A stretch of DNA of 64,000 bases from an uncultured Bacilli bacterium (GCA_934098735.1 CAKOOS010000001.1:161988-225987), one strand, 5' to 3'; positions 52,389 to 62,124 are shown, numbered from the stretch's first letter. Notes: generated from the sequence alone by a model not told the origin. Translations and numbers: made by a program.

Positions 52389-52971
52389 CATTAATATATT
52401 TTAGATACTTTAAATTCTTTGATTTACTAAATAATATTTTGTATTTATTTAATAAATAATTTAAGTATTCTAAATTATTACTTTTTCCTAGTAGTATATC
52501 TTCTTCAGTTAAATTTTCTTTTCCTTTGGTATATTTTATAATGTCATAATAAATCTCTTTTTCTTTTACAATTATTTCTTTTTCAACTTTATAACCAATA
52601 CTATTTATAAATATTCTTAAGTCTGGTATGTTATTATGACTACATACAATTATTTTTTTAGGTAAATTTTTTACACTAAGAATTTTTTTTATTGTTGATG
52701 ATCCCATTCCTGTAATTATAGCAATATCATATTTTCCTGATAAATTTTTAAATCCATCACTTTCTATTAATTCTATCTTATCTTCTAAATTATTTTTAAT
52801 TAAATTCTTAGCACTATATTTTAGTACTTCTTTAGATATATCACTTGCTGTTATAAACTTAGTTATATTATTTTGATATAAATATATTGGTAAATAAGCA
52901 TGATCTGTTCCAATATCTACTACTTTAGAATTTGCATCTACTAAAGATGCAATAGCTTGTATTCTTTTCAT
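52366..52971 (-). CDS. trmK: tRNA (adenine(22)-N1)-methyltransferase TrmK
   Basis: 201 residues. Class I SAM-binding site VVDIGTDHAYLPIYL, TASDISKEVL, IESDGFKNL, and the family-specific AIITGMGSSTIKKIL with the catalytic-loop NN pair in VCSHNNIPDLR. TrmK methylates A22 in the D-arm of class II and some other tRNAs; it is restricted to Bacillota and relatives. The ATG overlaps the rpoD stop (TAATG), as part of the dnaG-rpoD-trmK operon. The partner gene yqfO (Nif3-like), often next, is absent here. Confidence 0.92.
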   Translation of the reverse strand: MKRIQAIASLVDANSKVVDIGTDHAYLPIYLYQNNITKFITASDISKEVLKYSAKNLIKNNLEDKIELIESDGFKNLSGKYDIAIITGMGSSTIKKILSVKNLPKKIIVCSHNNIPDLRIFINSIGYKVEKEIIVKEKEIYYDIIKYTKGKENLTEEDILLGKSNNLEYLNYLLNKYKILFSKSKNLKYLKYINVIEKKLA

Positions 52972-54077
52972 TATTCTTCTAAGAAGTCTTTAAGCTTTTT
53001 AGCACGAGATGGATGACGAAGTTTTCGTAAAGCTTTGGCTTCAATTTGTCTTATTCTTTCTCTGGTTACATTAAACTTTTTACCAACTTCTTCAAGAGTA
53101 TGACATGTTCCATCAATCAAACCAAAACGTAATTCTAAAACTTCTTGTTCACGAGCTTGAAGAGACATTAATACTTCCTTTATTTCTTCTTTTAAAATCT
53201 CATTTTCTGTATATTCTTCAGGTGATAAACTTGATTCATCTTTAAGAAAATCCCCTAAATGTGAATCTTCTTCTTCACCAATCGGAGTTTCAAGAGATAC
53301 TGGTTCTTGGCTTATTTTCATTACTTCTCTTACCTTTTCTACTCCTACTCCCATTTTCTTGGCAATTTCTTCTTCGCTAGGTTCACGATTTAATTCTAGA
53401 GTAAGTTGTCTTTGAACTCTAGACATTTTATTAATTGTTTCAACCATGTGAACTGGAACACGAATTGTTCTTGCTTGATCAGCTAAAGCTCTAGTTATAG
53501 CTTGTCTAATCCACCATGTTGCATAAGTTGAAAATTTATATCCTTTATCGTAGTCAAATTTTTCAACTGCTTTCATTAATCCAATGTTTCCTTCTTGAAT
53601 TAAATCTAAAAATAGTAGCCCACGTCCAACATATCTCTTAGCAATAGAAACTACTAAACGTAAATTAGATTCTGCTAAGATTCTTTTTGCTTCAGGATCA
53701 TCGTCTGCAACCCTTTTAGATATTTCCATTTCTTCTTCACTTGAAAGTAGTGAAATTCTTCCTATTTCTTTTAAATACATTCTAACTGGATCATTGATAT
53801 TTATATCTTTTGTAATATCTTCATCACTAAGTATAACTGTTTCTTCTTCTAATTTTTCTTTTATTTTTGCTTCCCCGGTTGATTCATCAATATCAGCTTC
53901 TGCCACAACAGAAATACTATTATCTACAAGTTTATTATATAGATTATCTAAAGCATCATTGTCAATATCTAATCCTTTTAATTCTAAGGCTAATTCTTCA
54001 TAGGTTATAAAGCCTTTTTCTTTTCCTTTTTGTATTAAAGTATTTTCTCTTTCTTCTAATGTTTTAATTTGTTCCAT
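52971..54077 (-). CDS. rpoD: Primary sigma factor RpoD (SigA)
   Basis: 368 residues: region 1.1 remnant, region 1.2 [18 protein letters not shown], regions 2.1-2.4 with the core-binding and -10 motifs ([40 protein letters not shown]), region 3, and region 4 with the HTH that reads [20 protein letters not shown]. The -10 and -35 consensus promoters found across this window fit this factor. It lies between dnaG and trmK, the classic macromolecular-synthesis arrangement. GGAAGTGTG precedes the ATG. Confidence 0.97.
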   Translation of the reverse strand: MEQIKTLEERENTLIQKGKEKGFITYEELALELKGLDIDNDALDNLYNKLVDNSISVVAEADIDESTGEAKIKEKLEEETVILSDEDITKDININDPVRMYLKEIGRISLLSSEEEMEISKRVADDDPEAKRILAESNLRLVVSIAKRYVGRGLLFLDLIQEGNIGLMKAVEKFDYDKGYKFSTYATWWIRQAITRALADQARTIRVPVHMVETINKMSRVQRQLTLELNREPSEEEIAKKMGVGVEKVREVMKISQEPVSLETPIGEEEDSHLGDFLKDESSLSPEEYTENEILKEEIKEVLMSLQAREQEVLELRFGLIDGTCHTLEEVGKKFNVTRERIRQIEAKALRKLRHPSRAKKLKDFLEE

Positions 54078-54080
54078 TAT

Positions 54081-55814
54081 TCACACTTCCTTTTTAATTT
54101 CTGTCAACTTTTCCATCAACGCTATTTTCTTATTTATATCCATTTCCATTTTAATTTTAGCTTTAAGATTCGTAATTTCTTCCTGCTTATAAATTTTTAA
54201 TATCGCTTCTAGACATGAATTAAACTCATCATCGCTAATGACAGTATTTCCATTTTCACTCATAATTATTTGCAAAAATGCAAGCACTTCTTCATTATTT
54301 CTTACAAATGTCAAAAAATCAGCAATATCGATATTTCCATGTACACTTTCATAATATACTATTTCACTAGCTAAAATTCTCTCTATTTTTTCTTTAAAAT
54401 ATCCCAAGCGTTTTTTGTAAATTGCAATGTATTTATTACTAAAAAGCATATAGTATAATACTTTATGACTTGCCTTTTGATATTTTGTAACTTTATCTTG
54501 GCTACTTAAATTCATTTTTCTTTGGGGAGAAACATTATCTCTTTTTAAGCCAGATTTTAAAGTTTCTATATCAACGGCATAATCTTTGCTTATTTTAGAT
54601 ATAACTAAGTCTTTTGTCAAGTCATCTTGATCATTTAAACTATTTATTACTTCTTTTACATAAATTATTAAATCTTCTAGATTATTAAGATTCTTGTTTT
54701 GTTTTAAGTATTCTATCTTAAAATCAATGTATTTTATAGCATGATCAATATTATCTTGCATAGCTTTAATACCATTTGCTTCAATATATTCATCAGGATC
54801 TTTTTCTCCGCTTAATCTAACTACTTTAACTATTACACCAGCACTTTGAAGTATTTCACCATTTTTAACCGTAGCTTCAAGACCAGCATTATCATTATCA
54901 AGCATCAATATGACAGGCATCTTCAATTTTTTTAAAATTTCAACATGTTCTTTAGATAAAGCTACTCCCATCAAGGCTACGACATTTTTAATTCCTTTAG
55001 CACTTAATTTTATAGCATCCATATTTCCTTCGACAACTATAACACTTTTAGCATCTCTAATGTATTTTTTGGCATTATGATAATTAAATAAGATACTTCC
55101 TTTTTTAAATATTTCTGTTTCTTTCGTATTTAAGTACTTAGCTGTATTGTTTTCGCCATTAAATATTCTTCCAGTAAATCCTACCACTGATCCTTTTACA
55201 TCTTCAATTGGGATTACTATTCTATTTATAAATGTATCATATATGTTAGCTCCCACTTTGTTTATTAAACCTAATTTATCTAAAATTTCAATATTCCATT
55301 TTTTATTTTGACATAATTTAAAAAATGTATCAGGACTGTTATTGGCAAGCCCTATATTAAATTCTTTAATTATATCTTCTGTAATGCCTCTTTTTCTTAG
55401 ATATTCGCGAGCTTTTATACCATCATCTGTAAACATATTATTTAAGTAGTATTTTGTGGCAAAATCATATATTTGATAATCTTCATCATATTTACTTTTT
55501 TCTATATTAACAAAATTATTAATATTTAAATTATACCCAATTTTGTTAGCTACAATTTTTAAGGCTTCAGGAAAACTAACATTTTCATATTTCATTACAA
55601 ATGTAAATACATTACCACCAGTTCGGCATGTAAAACAATTAAATATTTGTCTTTCTCTAGAAATTACTAATGAAGGAGAATGATCATCGTGAAATGGACA
55701 TACTGCAACAAAATTTTTTCCTTTAGAAGTAACATTTAAATAACTAGAAACAATGTCAACAATGTCAGCACGGCTTCTTATTTCGTTTATTTCTTCGTCT
55801 TTAATATACGCCAT
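54081..55814 (-). CDS. dnaG: DNA primase
   Basis: 577 residues: N-terminal CHC2 zinc finger (CPFHDDHSPSL and FNCFTCRTGGN), the TOPRIM RNA-polymerase domain with VIVVEGNMDAIKLSAKG and MLDNDNAGLEA, and a C-terminal DnaB-binding domain. It makes RNA primers at the replication fork. The start is ATG 55814 (MAYIKDEEIN) after GAGGGGAAGATT; a longer in-frame start at 55850 lies upstream of that site. First gene of the operon with rpoD and trmK. Confidence 0.97.
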   Translation of the reverse strand: MAYIKDEEINEIRSRADIVDIVSSYLNVTSKGKNFVAVCPFHDDHSPSLVISRERQIFNCFTCRTGGNVFTFVMKYENVSFPEALKIVANKIGYNLNINNFVNIEKSKYDEDYQIYDFATKYYLNNMFTDDGIKAREYLRKRGITEDIIKEFNIGLANNSPDTFFKLCQNKKWNIEILDKLGLINKVGANIYDTFINRIVIPIEDVKGSVVGFTGRIFNGENNTAKYLNTKETEIFKKGSILFNYHNAKKYIRDAKSVIVVEGNMDAIKLSAKGIKNVVALMGVALSKEHVEILKKLKMPVILMLDNDNAGLEATVKNGEILQSAGVIVKVVRLSGEKDPDEYIEANGIKAMQDNIDHAIKYIDFKIEYLKQNKNLNNLEDLIIYVKEVINSLNDQDDLTKDLVISKISKDYAVDIETLKSGLKRDNVSPQRKMNLSSQDKVTKYQKASHKVLYYMLFSNKYIAIYKKRLGYFKEKIERILASEIVYYESVHGNIDIADFLTFVRNNEEVLAFLQIIMSENGNTVISDDEFNSCLEAILKIYKQEEITNLKAKIKMEMDINKKIALMEKLTEIKKEV

Positions 55815-55861
55815 AATCTTCCCCTCAAAATGATAAATCAGTTGTCCCAAAAATCGAAGTT

Positions 55862-55890
55862 ATTATACCACTTTTTTAATCAATTTGCAA
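55862..55890 (-). promoter_or_regulatory. Promoter of the dnaG-rpoD operon
   Basis: On the minus strand TTGCAA (plus 55885-55890), 17-bp spacer, TATAAT (plus 55862-55867), 48 bp before the dnaG start. Confidence 0.8.
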
Positions 55891-55892
55891 AC

Positions 55893-55929
55893 AAAAAAAG
55901 TCTATATTTTACATTTTAAGACTTTTTTT
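55893..55929 (-). terminator. Terminator of the uvrC-rnfC-rnfD unit
   Basis: AAAAAAAGTCT (55893-55903) pairs with AGACTTTTTTT (55919-55929) with a 15-nt loop that holds the rnfD stop codon; the T-tract is on the minus strand. Confidence 0.75.
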
Positions 55930-56769
55930 GATAAAGATATTATTTAATAGTGCATAAATCAAGCTAAATATTGTTACACTTATAATCATTCCCGTATAAA
56001 AGCTTATATATTTGGTTAAGAAAAAACCTACTGTAGAAGTAATTAGACCGTATATTATCCTATTTTTTTTAAGTAGTGGACTAGTACTGTTCCAAGGCAT
56101 TATTATAATTAAAGCAAATATAGCATTTCCATTATATAAAAAATTTAAATCATGAAAAAGGATTGCTAAAACCACATATATAATAAGGCCACTTACACTA
56201 ATGCTAGTTTTATAACAAGTTTTTATTGATAATAATATAGTTAAAATAATGCCATAAATAATTAATGTTGATCCTAGTCCTCCAATATTTCTTCCAAATA
56301 ATAAATCTAGCGAGTTAAAAGCATAAATATTTAAACTTTCAGCTGGGTTTAAAAAACTTAAATGAGAAAATAAATGTAAAACTAATGTTATGAAGGAAAT
56401 AGTTAGGGCTATATTAGGTAAATCTATATTTTTAAGGCTTAAATAAATTATGCTTCCTATTATAATTGCTATTATATACAGAATAAAATTTATACTATAT
56501 GGCATGAAAAGTGGAATAATAAATAAAGACAATAAATAGAAATCTATTTGCATTTTTTTTCTAAATACTTTGCAACATAAAAAATAAGCTATTATTCCTA
56601 TTAAAGCTAAAAAAGGAAGCTTAAAAATACTTATAAAATTAATTAAATTTTTTGTATATAATAATACTCCATTTTTATAAATACCATATAGATATAAAGG
56701 AATTAAGGCTAAAATGTAAATTATAACATTTTCTTTAATTTCTTTTTTAGCATGCATATAGACATTCAT
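55909..56769 (-). CDS. RnfD/NqrB-like membrane subunit, divergent (no covalent-flavin motif seen)
   Basis: 286 residues with about nine transmembrane helices. The C-terminal half follows RnfD: a GGLGSTLIIYGIILTI helix, FALIIIMPWNSTSPLLKKNR in place of the usual FMATDPxTSP block, then IIYGLITSTVGFFL. The covalent FMN motif (SGAT) expected before the first of these is absent: the region reads ESLNIYAFNSLDLLFGRN. So the fold is kept but the flavin site looks lost. It follows the RnfC homologue by 2 bp with AAAGGAAGATAG. RnfA, B, E and G are not in the window. Confidence 0.65.
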   Translation of the reverse strand: MNVYMHAKKEIKENVIIYILALIPLYLYGIYKNGVLLYTKNLINFISIFKLPFLALIGIIAYFLCCKVFRKKMQIDFYLLSLFIIPLFMPYSINFILYIIAIIIGSIIYLSLKNIDLPNIALTISFITLVLHLFSHLSFLNPAESLNIYAFNSLDLLFGRNIGGLGSTLIIYGIILTILLSIKTCYKTSISVSGLIIYVVLAILFHDLNFLYNGNAIFALIIIMPWNSTSPLLKKNRIIYGLITSTVGFFLTKYISFYTGMIISVTIFSLIYALLNNIFIKKSLKM

Positions 56770-56771
56770 TT

Positions 56772-57875
56772 CTATCTTCCTTTCAACCTATTTCTAAAAC
56801 AAATTCTAGCTGGACAAATATAGCTACATAATCCACAATCGAGGCATTTCTTTTTATTTTTTAATGTAAGTGGATTAACATTTTCTGGGCATATCTCTAT
56901 ACATTTTCCACAATTTATGCATTTATTTGAAATTACATTTGTCTTTTTCATTATATTGATACTTTTAATATCTTTTGTAATTACAAAATCATCCACTCCA
57001 TTTAATTTAAACCCTGTCATTAACCCATTTATAATTACTTCATAATCATTTTCTGTAATTTCAATATACTTGGTTACAAGAGCACTTAAAAGCGTATTTT
57101 CCTTTAATCTAAAAACTTTATTTTCTTTTATAGCATTTCCTGAAACCGTAATGATCATAGTTGTAGAAATATTTGCTTTAAGTAAATCATTTATTTCTAA
57201 AATATCTTCAACTGTTAAATATAAACAGTTATTTTTTAAAGAAAGTTTTTCTGTTAAGTACCTTTCGTTTTCAAGTAAATACTCATCATTAACAAGTGTT
57301 AGTTTAATCTTTGGATAAGTTCCAATTACTTTAAGACATTCATCTATTATGAAAGCTTCATTATTTTTAATTATAAGCAAATTATTATCACTTTTATATA
57401 TAATACTTAAACTTTCTATAAGTTCTAAAATGTCATCTATATTTTCTTTTAGTAAAAATATTTTATTATATACGTATGGATTATCATTAATATTACTTAC
57501 TATGATAGTATCAAATGTTTTACTACTTTTAAATTTGTTAAATAATCTAGGATTTTCTTCTATTAATTTTAGTAAATTGGGAATATTTAATTTTATCTTT
57601 TTTTTATCTTTTTCTTTGTTCATTTCCCTAAAATCATTTTCTATAACTAAAGTATTTTGTTTTTTATTAAGAACATTACACTTCTTAATTCCAAGTACTT
57701 TTCCAGATACTGGTGAATAAATATTTTCACTAACCATTTGCCATTTATATACAAGATCATTTTCTTTAACGATAATATTTTTAACTGGTATATAAACATA
57801 ATCTGGATTTAAAAAATAAGTTATTGTTGTTGGTGGCAAAATACTTTTATCTTTTTCTAACTTAATTAGATGCAT
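56772..57875 (-). CDS. RnfC-like Fe-S protein lacking the NADH/FMN loop
   Basis: 367 residues. The N-terminal barrel-sandwich domain (PPTTITYFLNPDYVYIPVKN, then SPVSGKVLGIKKC) and the C-terminal pair of 4Fe-4S motifs (CINCGKCIEICPENVNPL and CLDCGLCSYICPARICF) are RnfC-like. The Gly-rich NADH/FMN segment GxGGAxFPT followed by ExEPY is replaced by a NPRLFNKFKSSKTF stretch and NDNPYVY. The length is below most RnfC (about 440). It overlaps the uvrC end by 14 bp and is followed at once by the RnfD-like gene. Confidence 0.75.
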   Translation of the reverse strand: MHLIKLEKDKSILPPTTITYFLNPDYVYIPVKNIIVKENDLVYKWQMVSENIYSPVSGKVLGIKKCNVLNKKQNTLVIENDFREMNKEKDKKKIKLNIPNLLKLIEENPRLFNKFKSSKTFDTIIVSNINDNPYVYNKIFLLKENIDDILELIESLSIIYKSDNNLLIIKNNEAFIIDECLKVIGTYPKIKLTLVNDEYLLENERYLTEKLSLKNNCLYLTVEDILEINDLLKANISTTMIITVSGNAIKENKVFRLKENTLLSALVTKYIEITENDYEVIINGLMTGFKLNGVDDFVITKDIKSINIMKKTNVISNKCINCGKCIEICPENVNPLTLKNKKKCLDCGLCSYICPARICFRNRLKGR

Positions 57876-59640
57876 CTTTCTTCCTTTCTTCTAAGTATCT
57901 TTGAAGACTTATAGCTACTTTTTCTGGTAACATTTCTTTTAACTCTTCTAAACTTGCTTCACTAATTTTTTTAATGCTGCCATATTTTTTTATAAGTTCT
58001 TTTTTACGCATTTTACCAATGCCATCAATATTATCTAGAATACTTCCTATACTTCCTTTATCTCGCAAAGCTTTATGATAGGTTATTGTATATCTATGCA
58101 CTTCATCTTGAATTCTAGTTAAATAATGAAAAACATCACTGGTGCGAGGTATATCAATTACTTCTAGGGTATCTCCATCTACTAATTCATTAGTTCGGTG
58201 ATGGTTATCTTTTCGAAGGCCACAAACTTTAATATTAAGTTTAAGTTCATCTAGAACACTTTTACAAGCATTAATTTGACTTACTCCCCCATCTACTAAA
58301 ATTAAATCTGGAAGTTCTAATTTGTCAACAAGACATCTATAATATCTGCGATATACAACTTCTTTCATCGTATTATAATCATCATTTTTGTCTACTGTAA
58401 CTTTGTATTTTCGGTATTCATTTTTGGCTGGCCTTCCATTTTTAAATACTACCATACCTGATACAGCAAATGTTCCAAAAAGATTGGAATTATCAAAGGA
58501 TTCAATTCTATCTAAAACTTTTAATGAAAGTAAATTTTTTAATTCTTCATTAGCTAAAACACTTCTTTTTTCGTCATTTTTTATAATTTTTAACTCTTGT
58601 TCTAGACTAATTTTAGCGTTTACTTTGGCCATATCAAGTAAGTTTTTCTTTTTTCCTTTATAAGGAATATATACTTTAGTATTTAAAATGCTACTTATTA
58701 TTTCAAAATTAAGATTCTCTTCAACTAATATTTCTTTAGGAATTTCATGTCTTTCATAAAATTTTAAAATATAAGAGTTAACTTCGTCTAAAACATCACT
58801 CATCAAATAAAATAAATCATTGTTACCGCCGACAATTTTACCATTTCTAACAAAAAGTATTTGCACAGATACTAATCCTTCATCATAATAATACGATATA
58901 ACGTCTCGATTAACATAATCATGAAGTTCTACTTTTTGTTTATCTAAAATAACTTTTATATAGTCTAACTCTTTTTTTAATTCCATGGCAGACTCAAAAT
59001 TTAAGTTTGCACTAAAAACATTGATTTTTTCTAATATTTTATCAATTAGTATTTTATCATTTCCTTTTAAAAATTCTATTATATCTTTTTCCATTTTAGC
59101 AAGTTTTTCTTGATCAACATTTCTTTCACAATATCCTAAGCATTCATCTATATGATAGTATAAGCAAACATGTTTTGGCATACCTTCACACTTCTTTAAT
59201 GGATACAATCTATTAATTAAATTTACTATTTTGCGAGCTGCATAGGCATTCGGATATGGTCCAAAAAGAAGTTTTTTATCTTTTTTACGAATATTTAAAT
59301 ACCTTGATACTTTTAATCTTGGATATGGCTTGGAAATATATTCGATATATGGATACGATTTATCATCTTTAAGCAAAATATTGTATTTAGGATCATATTC
59401 TTTTATTAAATTTAGTTCTAAAATAAATGCTTCTTGTTCCGTTTGGGTAGTTATATAAGTAAAATCTACTACTTCACTTACCATTTTAGCAGTTTTACCA
59501 GTTACATTTCCTTTAAAATAACTATTTACTCTTTTATATAAATCTTTGGCTTTACCAACATAGATAACTGTATTATTTAAGTTTCGCATTTGATATGATC
59601 CTGGTAAATGAGGAATAGTTTTTAATTTTTCTTTTAGCAT
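57862..59640 (-). CDS. uvrC: Excinuclease ABC subunit C
   Basis: 592 residues: N-terminal GIY-YIG nuclease domain (LPGSYQMRNLNNTVIYVGKAKDLYKR in part), a Cys-rich KCEGMPKHVCLYYHIDECLGYC region, a UvrB-binding UVR motif (SAMELKKELDYIKVILDKQ), the RNase H-like C-terminal nuclease domain (ESFDNSNLFGTFAVSGMVVF and LPDLILVDGGVSQI) and a final double HhH. It makes both incisions in nucleotide excision repair. AAAGGAGGT precedes the ATG. trxA lies about 2 kb away, as in the Bacillus trxA-uvrC order. Confidence 0.97.
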   Translation of the reverse strand: MLKEKLKTIPHLPGSYQMRNLNNTVIYVGKAKDLYKRVNSYFKGNVTGKTAKMVSEVVDFTYITTQTEQEAFILELNLIKEYDPKYNILLKDDKSYPYIEYISKPYPRLKVSRYLNIRKKDKKLLFGPYPNAYAARKIVNLINRLYPLKKCEGMPKHVCLYYHIDECLGYCERNVDQEKLAKMEKDIIEFLKGNDKILIDKILEKINVFSANLNFESAMELKKELDYIKVILDKQKVELHDYVNRDVISYYYDEGLVSVQILFVRNGKIVGGNNDLFYLMSDVLDEVNSYILKFYERHEIPKEILVEENLNFEIISSILNTKVYIPYKGKKKNLLDMAKVNAKISLEQELKIIKNDEKRSVLANEELKNLLSLKVLDRIESFDNSNLFGTFAVSGMVVFKNGRPAKNEYRKYKVTVDKNDDYNTMKEVVYRRYYRCLVDKLELPDLILVDGGVSQINACKSVLDELKLNIKVCGLRKDNHHRTNELVDGDTLEVIDIPRTSDVFHYLTRIQDEVHRYTITYHKALRDKGSIGSILDNIDGIGKMRKKELIKKYGSIKKISEASLEELKEMLPEKVAISLQRYLEERKKDASN

Positions 59641-59714
59641 AGCTACCTCCTTTTATAATATTATACTACAAAATATGACATTTTTACGATATAATTTAGA
59701 TGAAAGGAAATTTT

Positions 59715-60086
59715 ATGAAACTAATTAATACAACTACTTTAGAAGTTAAAAAGTCAAAATTTATTGCCTATTTTTATAAATTAGATGAAATAAATGAAGT
59801 TAAAGTGATTTTAAAAAATATTAAAGAAGAAAATAAAAAAGCTAGACATATAGTCTATGCTTATAAATTTGGAAATACTGCTGGCAAAAGTGATGATAAA
59901 GAACCATCAGGTACAGCAGGACTTCCTCTTTACAATCTTTTAGAAATGAATAAATTAAACGATTCTCTTTTGATTGTGGTTCGCTATTTTGGTGGTATAA
60001 AGTTAGGTGCAGGGCCATTATCTAGAGCTTATAAAAATGCTGGAAGCACCGTAATTGCTATTGAACACGATAAGGATTTGTTATAG
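59715..60086 (+). CDS. YigZ/IMPACT family protein, N-terminal domain only
   Basis: 123 residues of the UPF0029 domain: EVKKSKFIAYFYKLD at the start, KARHIVYAYKFG, SDDKEPSGTAGLPLYNLLE and LLIVVRYFGGIKLGAGPLSRAY. The usual second domain (DUF1949, about 80 residues) is missing, so the protein is about 60 % of the family's usual length. The function is not established (links to translation control in eukaryotic IMPACT). ATG 59715 follows AAAGGAAA. Its 3' end overlaps the end of the convergent surface-protein gene by 29 bp. Confidence 0.85.
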   Translation: MKLINTTTLEVKKSKFIAYFYKLDEINEVKVILKNIKEENKKARHIVYAYKFGNTAGKSDDKEPSGTAGLPLYNLLEMNKLNDSLLIVVRYFGGIKLGAGPLSRAYKNAGSTVIAIEHDKDLL

Positions 60087-61812
60087 TGCCCTTTCCACTT
60101 ATTAATTTAACATCAGATTTTAAATAGAAAGTTGGTCTTATTGAATAAGCATTACCAGAAAAATTTGGATAAGAATATCCAGCACCATTAATATTAATAA
60201 TACCAGATGTATTTTCAGGACAGATTGCCCAATCATCTTTTCCCATCCACATCCAATTGAAGAATTTAATTGGACCATTACCGTAAGATCTTAAACTGGT
60301 TGTCCAGGCTGTTTGAGTTGCGGCATAACCATATTCATTTAAATACATTAAACCAATTTTAGATGGTCCATAAGTATTTTTAGCATTTTTTATTTCATTT
60401 TTGTAAAATTCATTTGCTGTACTATCATATATGTTAGAAGGCCCCATTTTCCATTCAGTATCCGCTATTAAGTTTGTCCATTTTTCTCCTAAATAATTTA
60501 AGAAGTTGGTATTTAAATTTGTTAAATTTAGTAAACTTGTACTCCAATCTACGGAATTAGTATTATTATTATAATTCCATCTGTACAAATCATTACCAAG
60601 TGGATTCTCACCTCTTGCACCTACAAATATTAATGTAGTTCCTGTTGAAGTATAAGATTCACCATCTTCTCCTAGCATTTCTTTCGTTGCATAATCATAT
60701 TTTATTAATTTTACTTGATTATCAAATACACCTATTATTCTGTACAAATTAGCTATCGGACATGTTGTTGCATCCGTTCCGAAACAGACAAAATTTTTAA
60801 CATTATCTTTAGTTAAATATCCATCTTCAACTGCTTTATTTAGCGCCTCACTATACGTAGAATATTGTTTTTTTGCTGTATCGTATGCTAAAGCATAGTA
60901 GTATTTGGGTGAAACTATATAGTCTCCAATGTAAGTTTTTGAACCATTAACATATAAATCTATTACACGAGTTATATCTGATTTACCTGCTACTGCAATT
61001 CTTGAATAACCAGCTTCTACTGCTTTGTCAGTTAAATTATAATCTCCACCTGAATATCTATATGAATTATCACCAGCCCCATTTTCTAATGAATCATTGT
61101 GATAATATAGCGATGGTTCAGCATCATAATTTTGAGTTATACACTCTCCTAAAACTTCACCAATGCAAGCCTCTGATACTGGAGCTGATTTTCTGCTTTC
61201 CTGAATAAGTATTTTTGCTTCTGCAACTTTTTCACTATTAGCTCCTTGATCTGAATCAAGATTTACAAATGTTACTTTTACTTTCCATTCTTGAACTGTT
61301 TTAGGACTTGCATTTATTTGATATTTTTCAGCTATTTTTATTAGTCCAGTCTTTGTTGTAATATCAAATCCTGATACTCCATTATATGTTCCATAAGTAA
61401 GTCCCGTTATACTTGTAACATTTTTACCACTTGGATCGGTAATACTTAAAATTAATTCCGGAGTATTATTATCCGTTGTATAAATAAATTCATTATTAGT
61501 AATATTTAGGTAGACATAGTAACTGCTTGTTGCTTCATTTGTTTTATTATTAGCTATTAAAGTTGCTTTTGCACTTGTTTCACCACTTTGATTTTCTCCA
61601 CCTGGAGCTAAATTTAACTGATTTAAACTAAACGCTATATCTTTTCCAACTTCAAATGTTAAAGAGTCTGTTGTGTAAGTCGTAGCGTTTATTGCTGCGT
61701 TTGTTTCTTTATTACCTTGAACAATAAAATAAGCAAATGTAAAACCAATTAACATAAATGATATAGTTACAAAAAGAACTATTAATAATAGCGTTGTATT
61801 ATTTTTTTTCAT
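60058..61812 (-). CDS. Large surface-anchored protein, DUF6273-like C-terminus (paralogue of 10579-12159)
   Basis: 584 residues: basic start, a signal/transmembrane helix ending FTFAYFIVQGN, a beta-rich Ser/Thr/Asn domain (about 40-210), and a C-terminal domain with CFGTDATTCPIANLYRIIGVFDNQVKLIKYDYATKEML in part and RPTFYLKSDVKLISGKG. It shares the same order and motifs with the protein at 10579-12159, but carries about 70 extra residues between SYRYSGGDYN and NFVCFG (KAVEAGYSRIAVAGKSDITR and onward). AGAAGGAGTAG precedes the start. It lies 13 bp after trxA in the cvpA-trxA unit. Function unknown, presumably envelope. Confidence 0.7.
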   Translation of the reverse strand: MKKNNTTLLLIVLFVTISFMLIGFTFAYFIVQGNKETNAAINATTYTTDSLTFEVGKDIAFSLNQLNLAPGGENQSGETSAKATLIANNKTNEATSSYYVYLNITNNEFIYTTDNNTPELILSITDPSGKNVTSITGLTYGTYNGVSGFDITTKTGLIKIAEKYQINASPKTVQEWKVKVTFVNLDSDQGANSEKVAEAKILIQESRKSAPVSEACIGEVLGECITQNYDAEPSLYYHNDSLENGAGDNSYRYSGGDYNLTDKAVEAGYSRIAVAGKSDITRVIDLYVNGSKTYIGDYIVSPKYYYALAYDTAKKQYSTYSEALNKAVEDGYLTKDNVKNFVCFGTDATTCPIANLYRIIGVFDNQVKLIKYDYATKEMLGEDGESYTSTGTTLIFVGARGENPLGNDLYRWNYNNNTNSVDWSTSLLNLTNLNTNFLNYLGEKWTNLIADTEWKMGPSNIYDSTANEFYKNEIKNAKNTYGPSKIGLMYLNEYGYAATQTAWTTSLRSYGNGPIKFFNWMWMGKDDWAICPENTSGIININGAGYSYPNFSGNAYSIRPTFYLKSDVKLISGKGTITNPYRVQ

Positions 61813-61825
61813 AAGTCTACTCCTT

Positions 61826-62113
61826 CTACTTAATCATTTCGATAATTTCGTCCTTTGTTTTAAATCCAATTTCTTTTTTTACTTCAGAACTATTTTCAAA
61901 TAGAATTAATGTAGGGATACTCATTATTCCATATCTTTTAGCTATATCTGGAAACATATCTACATTTACTTTCAATATATCTATTTCATTTATTTCTTCA
62001 AGTATAGTCATTAATCTTTTGCATGGGCCACACCAATCAGCATAAAAATCTACTAAAACATGCCCCTTTATTATTTCATCAAAATCATTTTCTTTTTCTA
62101 AATACTTTATCAT
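61826..62113 (-). CDS. trxA: Thioredoxin
   Basis: 95 residues with the thioredoxin fold: active-site WCGPCKRLM in HVLVDFYADWCGPCKRLMTI, DILKVNVDMFPDIAKRYGI and the cis-Pro motif SIPTLILFE. A compact cytoplasmic thioredoxin, slightly shorter than the common 105 residues. It lies between cvpA and a surface-protein gene; uvrC is about 2 kb further, matching the trxA-uvrC neighbourhood in Bacillus. AAAGGATAATA precedes the ATG. Confidence 0.93.
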   Translation of the reverse strand: MIKYLEKENDFDEIIKGHVLVDFYADWCGPCKRLMTILEEINEIDILKVNVDMFPDIAKRYGIMSIPTLILFENSSEVKKEIGFKTKDEIIEMIK

Positions 62114-62124
62114 TATTATCCTTT

